Below, piece by piece: positions 59,368 to 64,000 of a stretch of DNA of 64,000 nucleotides. The notes beneath the pieces are model-generated. The model did no database searches. It was given only the letters and a program-made list of their open reading frames with translations, and was not told the origin of the DNA. Origin of the DNA: an uncultured Acetatifactor sp. (GTDB lineage Bacteria; Bacillota; Clostridia; Lachnospirales; Lachnospiraceae); assembly GCA_934436245.1 (NCBI GenBank), contig CAKSAM010000007.1, positions 54,743-118,742 on the forward strand, given 5' to 3'. The stretch's first letter is position 1, and each line of letters starts with the position of its first letter. Made by a program: the position numbers and the translations under genes.

Positions 59368-61387
59368 TATCCATCGTTTTGGAAAATATAGGATACTGTT
59401 TGCTGTAATGTTAGCAATACTACTGGAAGTGACGGTTTTTCAATACCGGACATACCGGACAATATTTAACGAGCCTCTGCAGGTGGAGCCTGCAGTATAC
59501 GCCGGGGGAGTACAAAATGAAGATGGCAGCTTTACTGTGACAGAGACTCTGAAGATACAGGTAAAAGAGTTAGAGGAAAATGTGAATTCCCTGCAGCTTT
59601 CCGTTACCAGACAAAACAGCGACGGTGGGGAAGCAGAAAACGGCACTTATCTTTCCCTCTATGTAAGAGATGAAGCGAACGAAGATTATTGTGGACTTGG
59701 AGACCGACAGGTCATTCCGCAAGTCTCTTCCACAAACTATATGATTCTGCATCCGGCAGGAAAACTGCACAGCATCGTAATCGTATTTTCTGCAGCCGCA
59801 GGAGATACGATCCGGGTGGATCCTATGACACTGAATCCCCGGATTCCCATGAATATTTCATTGCTTCGGCTGCTGCTTGCATTTCTGACAATTCTTTGGA
59901 TCCAGTGGGCGACAGCCTCCTCTGCCGGTACATTTTCAGAAAAAGGTATATTGCTCACGGTGCTTTTATTACAGACCGCATTGTTTGTGGGAGCGGTAAT
60001 GCTGAATCCGGTTTTCAGGGATGTCCAATGGGAACATCATATGCAATATCATAAGCTTGCGGTGGCATTCAGTCATGGACAGTTATATCTGGAAGACAGT
60101 CCGCCGCAAGCCCTGACTGCCATGGAAAATCCTTATGATTTCAGGACAAGGGACAGAGTTTTGGAAAATGCCGGTGAGAAGTGTCTATGGGATGTAGCGT
60201 ATTACCATGGAGCCTACTATGTGTATTTTGGTGTGGTTCCGGTGATACTGTTTTATCTGCCGTGGTATCTGCTGACCGGAACGGCATTTCCTACGTGGAT
60301 CGGCATACTGATTACGGGAATTTTCCTGATTGGTGGTGTGTTCTGGCTGTCAGGGCAATTGCGGAAGAAATACTTCCCCAAAACACCGTTTCGTACATGG
60401 ATTATGACTACGGTTCTGATGATCAATGGATGCGGTGCCCTGACGATCCTTCGGCGGCCTGATTTTTATTCGCTTCCGATTTTGATGGGGGTTACGTTAT
60501 CAGTGTATGGAATCGCTTTCTGGCTGGCTTCTTTGAAGGAAAATGAAGTGACAACCGGACAGCTTCTGGCAGGCTGCCTGTGCATGGCACTGGTGGCGGG
60601 GTGCAGACCGCAGCTTCTGGTGGGATCCTTCCTGATTTTCCCGATTTATTGGAAAGCAGTGTTTGAAAAAAGACAGTTATTCTCCAAAAACAGCTGGCAG
60701 AAGACCTTTTTGGCGATTCTGGTATATGCGGTGGCAGCACTACTTTTGATGGCCTATAATTTCAAGAGATTTGGATCCCCGTTTGATTTTGGCGCAAATT
60801 ATAATCTGACGACAAATGATATGACGAAGAGAGGAATAGAGTTGGGAAGAATTCCTTTCGCTGTGTTTACTTATTTATTTCAGCTGCCGAATTTGTCCGC
60901 GGTTTTTCCCTATATCCAACAGGTCTCTCAACAGACGGCGTACCTGGGACAGACGATCAAAGAAGGAACTTATGGCGGATTTTTCGCAGTGAATCTGATC
61001 CCTCTGGCCGGGGTCTGTGTCCTGGGACATAAAAAATGGTTTGGAGAGAGCAACAGGGGTATGTATGCCATGGCAGGAATGGCAATGTTTTTGGGAATCT
61101 TTGTGGCCATTTTGGATGCACAGGCGGCAGGAGTTCTGCTTCGTTATTACAGTGATTTTGGCTGGCTGTTATATCTGGGGGGGATGATCTGCTTCTATGC
61201 TGCATGGCAGTTTAACGGGGACAATGCGGATCGGGCAAGATTGCTTGCGTTATTTCAAAATATCAGTTTTGCGGTGGGAATGGCATTTTATCTGTTGCTT
61301 CTTTTTACAGATAATTCCGACAGTCTGGTGGAAACGGATCCGGTGAGATTTTATTCCATCTGTCAGCAACTGGCATTCTGGAGATAA
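59360..61387 (+). CDS. Polytopic membrane protein, unidentified (GT-C-like architecture)
   Basis: 675 residues from the ATG at 59360, which overlaps the Hsp70 stop codon; a frame from 59339 has no better RBS. One membrane helix (about 12-32) precedes a ~130-residue extracytoplasmic beta-rich domain. About ten further membrane helices follow, with Trp/Tyr-rich loops ([47 protein letters not shown]). Large polytopic proteins with such loops are often GT-C glycosyltransferases, but I see no diagnostic acidic motif and no substrate can be given. Translational coupling to the Hsp70 links it to the chaperone pair. Confidence 0.7.
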   Translation: MSDIHRFGKYRILFAVMLAILLEVTVFQYRTYRTIFNEPLQVEPAVYAGGVQNEDGSFTVTETLKIQVKELEENVNSLQLSVTRQNSDGGEAENGTYLSLYVRDEANEDYCGLGDRQVIPQVSSTNYMILHPAGKLHSIVIVFSAAAGDTIRVDPMTLNPRIPMNISLLRLLLAFLTILWIQWATASSAGTFSEKGILLTVLLLQTALFVGAVMLNPVFRDVQWEHHMQYHKLAVAFSHGQLYLEDSPPQALTAMENPYDFRTRDRVLENAGEKCLWDVAYYHGAYYVYFGVVPVILFYLPWYLLTGTAFPTWIGILITGIFLIGGVFWLSGQLRKKYFPKTPFRTWIMTTVLMINGCGALTILRRPDFYSLPILMGVTLSVYGIAFWLASLKENEVTTGQLLAGCLCMALVAGCRPQLLVGSFLIFPIYWKAVFEKRQLFSKNSWQKTFLAILVYAVAALLLMAYNFKRFGSPFDFGANYNLTTNDMTKRGIELGRIPFAVFTYLFQLPNLSAVFPYIQQVSQQTAYLGQTIKEGTYGGFFAVNLIPLAGVCVLGHKKWFGESNRGMYAMAGMAMFLGIFVAILDAQAAGVLLRYYSDFGWLLYLGGMICFYAAWQFNGDNADRARLLALFQNISFAVGMAFYLLLLFTDNSDSLVETDPVRFYSICQQLAFWR

Positions 61388-61420
61388 TGTGCCAAGATAA
61401 TGTGCCATATTGTTTTGTCC

Positions 61421-61449
61421 TTGACGCAGCGAAACGATAACATTATAAT
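61421..61449 (+). promoter_or_regulatory. Promoter of alaS
   Basis: TTGACG (61421-61426), 17-bp spacer, TATAAT (61444-61449), close to consensus. The ~92-nt leader contains no recognisable T-box (no AGGGTGGNACCGCG-type box) or terminator. Confidence 0.8.
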
Positions 61450-61547
61450 GTAAAAATGTAGGCTTATTTATAACATTTCAAGCCATAAATCGAGATTTCA
61501 TTAAGTTTAGTATTTTATGTAATTTTAGGAACAAGGAGACCGAGAGA

Positions 61548-64000
61548 ATGAGACAATTCACATCTGATGAACTGAGAAAAGCCTGGAAACAATTTTATAT
61601 AGACCGCGGTCATGTGGATGTAGGGGCAGTATCCCTGGTATCTGACGGATCTACCGGTGTTATGTTCAACGTAGCCGGTATGCAGCCTCTGATGCCCTAT
61701 CTGCTGGGACAGAAGCACCCTCTGGGTACCAGACTCTGCAACGTACAGGGCTGTGTACGTACCAACGATATTGATTCCGTAGGCGACAAAAGCCATGTAA
61801 CCTTCTTCGAGATGATGGGAAGCTGGAGCCTTGGCGATTATTTTAAAAAGGAGCGCTGCCAGTGGAGCTTTGAACTGCTGACCCAGGTGTTTGGATTTGA
61901 TGCGGATCATCTGGCTGCCACTGTATTTGCCGGTGATGAGAATGCACCCAGAGACGAGGAAGGCGCACAGTATCGTATTGCTTCCGGATTCAAAAAAGAA
62001 AACGTATATTATCTGCCCGCTGATGATAACTGGTGGGGACTGGAATACGGCCCCTGCGGTCCCGACAGTGAGATGTTCTATATCGCTGACAGACCGGATT
62101 GCGGACCGAACTGCGGCCCCGGCTGTGACTGTGGCAAATACACGGAGCTGGGTAATGATGTATTCATGCAGTATGAGAAGCATCATGACGGTCATCTGAC
62201 TCCTTTAAAGCAGAAGAACGTAGATACCGGCTGGGGACTGGAGCGTATTCTGGCATTCTTAAACGGTACCAGAGATGTATACCAGACAGACCTGTTTTCT
62301 CCGGTGATCGCTTACATTGAAGAGGCTTCCGGTGTGAAATACAATGCGGATGAGAAGCTGACCAGATCCATGCGTATTCTGGCAGACCATCTGCGTACCG
62401 GAGTGATGCTGATCGGTGATGAGGCGAAGCTGCTTCCCTCCAATACCGGTGCCGGCTATATTCTCCGTCGTCTGATCCGTCGTGCAGTAAGACACGGACG
62501 CACTTTAAATATGACTACAGAGCAGTTACTGCATATTGCTGCTATGTATATTGATGAGATCTATGCAGAGAGCTATCCTCTGATGAAGAAGAACCGCGAG
62601 TTCGTCTTAAGCGAGCTGCAGAAAGAGATCGCCCGCTTCGAGAGCACTCTGGAGAACGGCATGAAGGAGCTGCAGAAGATTCTGGAGCAGAAGAGAAGTG
62701 AAGGTAAAAAGGAGATCGACGGCAAGTCCGCATTCTACTTATACGATACCTTCGGATTCCCTCTGGAGCTGACCGTAGAGCTGGCACAGGAAGAGAATCT
62801 GACTGTAGATGAGGAAGGCTTCGCCGTTGCCATGGAAGAGCAGAAGCAGAAGGCAAGAGAAGGACAGAACTTCTCCCAGAAGCTGACTACTGCAGCAGGT
62901 GTATTCGATGGACTGGATGATAAGATCACCAGCGAATTTGTAGGTTATGATAAACTGACCACTTCCGGAAAAGTTATGGCACTGGCATCCGAGACCGAAC
63001 TGGTGAATACCTTAAAGGAAGGCGAGACCGGTACCCTGATCACAGATGTGACTCCGTTCTATGCTACCATGGGCGGACAGAAGGGTGACTTTGGTGTGAT
63101 CCGCACGAAAAACGGTACTTTTGAAGTGACTGAGACTGTGAAGATCGCAGGCGGACGCATCGGACATGTGGGTAAGGTCGTATCCGGCAGCGTATCCGTA
63201 AATGATACTGCAGAGCTTGCCGTAGATATCGACAATAGAAAGAGTGTCTGCAAGAACCATTCCGCAACCCATCTGTTACAGAAAGCATTACAGATTGTAC
63301 TGGGGGATCATGTAGAACAGCAGGGCTCCTATCAGGACGGCGCAAGAACCCGTTTTGACTTCAGCCACGGACAGGCCATGACTGCAGAAGAGCTTGCTAA
63401 GGTGGAAGCCCTGGTCAATGAGAAGATCGCAGAGGATATCGCAGTCGTTACCGATGTCATGAACATCGAAGATGCGAAGAAGAGCGGAGCTATGGCTCTG
63501 TTTGGTGAAAAATACGGTGAGACCGTCCGGGTGGTATCCATGGGAGATTTCTCCAGGGAACTGTGCGGTGGTACCCATGTAAAGCACACCGGAGAGATTG
63601 GCTATTTCAAGATCCTGTCCGAGAGCGGCGTCGCAGCCGGTGTCAGAAGAATCGAAGCACTGACCGGTGCCAATGTCATGGCATACTATCAGGCAATGGA
63701 AGAGAGCTTCAATAAGGCAGCTGCAGCAGCCAAGGCAACTCCTGCAGCCCTGACCGAGAAGATCCAGCATATGCAGGCAGAGCTGAAGGCACTGAATGCA
63801 GAGAACGAATCCCTGAAGGCAAAGATGGCGCAGTCCGCACTGGGCGATGTACTCGATCAGGTGGTGGAAGTGAAGGGTACGAAACTTCTGGCAACCAGCG
63901 TAGACGGTGTAGATATGAATGGCTTGAGAGATCTGGGCGACCAGCTCAAGGATAAGCTTGGCGAAGGCGTTGTTGTACTGCTTTCCGCACAGGACGGTAA
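61548..64000 (+). CDS. alaS: Alanyl-tRNA synthetase, 3' end cut off by window
   Basis: 817 codons are present and the frame is open at the window edge. The ATG at 61548 follows ggagaccgagag. The catalytic domain opens RQFTSDELRKAWKQFY, with SLVSDGSTGVMFNVAGMQP and VGDKSHVTFFEMMGSW. Its zinc-free activation site continues to residues about 240-440. The editing domain has the paired metal motif HSATHLLQ (HxxxH) and CGGTHVKHTGEIGYF. A C-terminal coiled coil (AALTEKIQHMQAELKAL) leads to the oligomerisation domain. It charges tRNA-Ala and hydrolyses mischarged Ser/Gly-tRNA-Ala. The final ~60 residues are outside the window. Confidence 0.96.
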   Translation, partial: MRQFTSDELRKAWKQFYIDRGHVDVGAVSLVSDGSTGVMFNVAGMQPLMPYLLGQKHPLGTRLCNVQGCVRTNDIDSVGDKSHVTFFEMMGSWSLGDYFKKERCQWSFELLTQVFGFDADHLAATVFAGDENAPRDEEGAQYRIASGFKKENVYYLPADDNWWGLEYGPCGPDSEMFYIADRPDCGPNCGPGCDCGKYTELGNDVFMQYEKHHDGHLTPLKQKNVDTGWGLERILAFLNGTRDVYQTDLFSPVIAYIEEASGVKYNADEKLTRSMRILADHLRTGVMLIGDEAKLLPSNTGAGYILRRLIRRAVRHGRTLNMTTEQLLHIAAMYIDEIYAESYPLMKKNREFVLSELQKEIARFESTLENGMKELQKILEQKRSEGKKEIDGKSAFYLYDTFGFPLELTVELAQEENLTVDEEGFAVAMEEQKQKAREGQNFSQKLTTAAGVFDGLDDKITSEFVGYDKLTTSGKVMALASETELVNTLKEGETGTLITDVTPFYATMGGQKGDFGVIRTKNGTFEVTETVKIAGGRIGHVGKVVSGSVSVNDTAELAVDIDNRKSVCKNHSATHLLQKALQIVLGDHVEQQGSYQDGARTRFDFSHGQAMTAEELAKVEALVNEKIAEDIAVVTDVMNIEDAKKSGAMALFGEKYGETVRVVSMGDFSRELCGGTHVKHTGEIGYFKILSESGVAAGVRRIEALTGANVMAYYQAMEESFNKAAAAAKATPAALTEKIQHMQAELKALNAENESLKAKMAQSALGDVLDQVVEVKGTKLLATSVDGVDMNGLRDLGDQLKDKLGEGVVVLLSAQDG

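Noticed and set aside
61515..62195. 226-residue minus-strand frame opposite the alaS 5' end
   Set aside because: Shadow of the highly biased alaS reading frame; no independent support.

Overview
The window reads as one chromosome segment of a Gram-positive anaerobe of the class Clostridia, most likely a Lachnospiraceae gut commensal. The reasons are AGGAGG-type ribosome binding sites, TTGACA/TATAAT promoters often with a TGn extension, a Clostridia-type type IV pilus operon without an outer-membrane secretin, the era / YqzL-like / recO order, a large CoA-dehydratase-activase-like protein, and an HPD-less J-like protein next to an Hsp70. No rRNA, tRNA, CRISPR array or complete insertion sequence was seen. 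mgtE enters from the left edge and alaS runs off the right edge.

Layout. 1-4.7 kb: mgtE end, a DUF1905/C39-like fusion, a zinc-ribbon membrane protein, a membrane diguanylate cyclase and a flavodoxin-like protein. 4.7-9.6 kb: a tightly spaced run of RNase H, a pseudouridine synthase, DNA ligase, MetA and a nicotinamidase-like hydrolase. 9.7-12.9 kb: flotillin, a strong terminator, nine 51-bp tandem repeats, and a cytosolic GH26-type glycosidase. 12.9-13.84 kb: an AT-rich minus-strand island with a PBECR4-like nuclease gene behind a promoter, two structured RNA repeats and a terminator hairpin. This is the layout of a type III toxin-antitoxin locus and is the most novel candidate here. 14.0-33.2 kb: one long type IV pilus operon (pilB, pilC, pilA, pilD, a pilM-pilN fusion, pilO, four minor-pilin-like genes and a 1739-residue secreted protein with calcium-loop motifs). 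33.2-37 kb: an Rpn-like protein and two PLP enzymes of sulfur amino-acid metabolism. 36.97-39.4 kb: repeat-rich intergenic DNA with a small coiled-coil gene and a PD-(D/E)XK-like gene. 39.4-43.7 kb: a giant minus-strand CoA-dehydratase-activase-like gene. 43.9-46.2 kb: a rhomboid-like pseudoprotease and a sigma-like protein lacking promoter-recognition regions. 46.3-54.5 kb: M16C peptidase, DUF4349 lipoprotein, era, YqzL-like, recO, a small lipoprotein and glyS. 54.5-61.4 kb: TPR/J-like protein, Hsp70 and a polytopic membrane protein. 61.4-64 kb: alaS.

How parts may connect (inference). The diguanylate cyclase makes c-di-GMP, and PilB carries a doubled N-terminal motif that fits a c-di-GMP-binding MshEN domain, so pilus assembly may respond to c-di-GMP. 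MetA and the two transsulfuration-type PLP enzymes would cover homoserine to homocysteine. Intergenic regions are unusually rich in tandem, hairpin-forming repeats (51, 39, 127 and 63-66 bp units).
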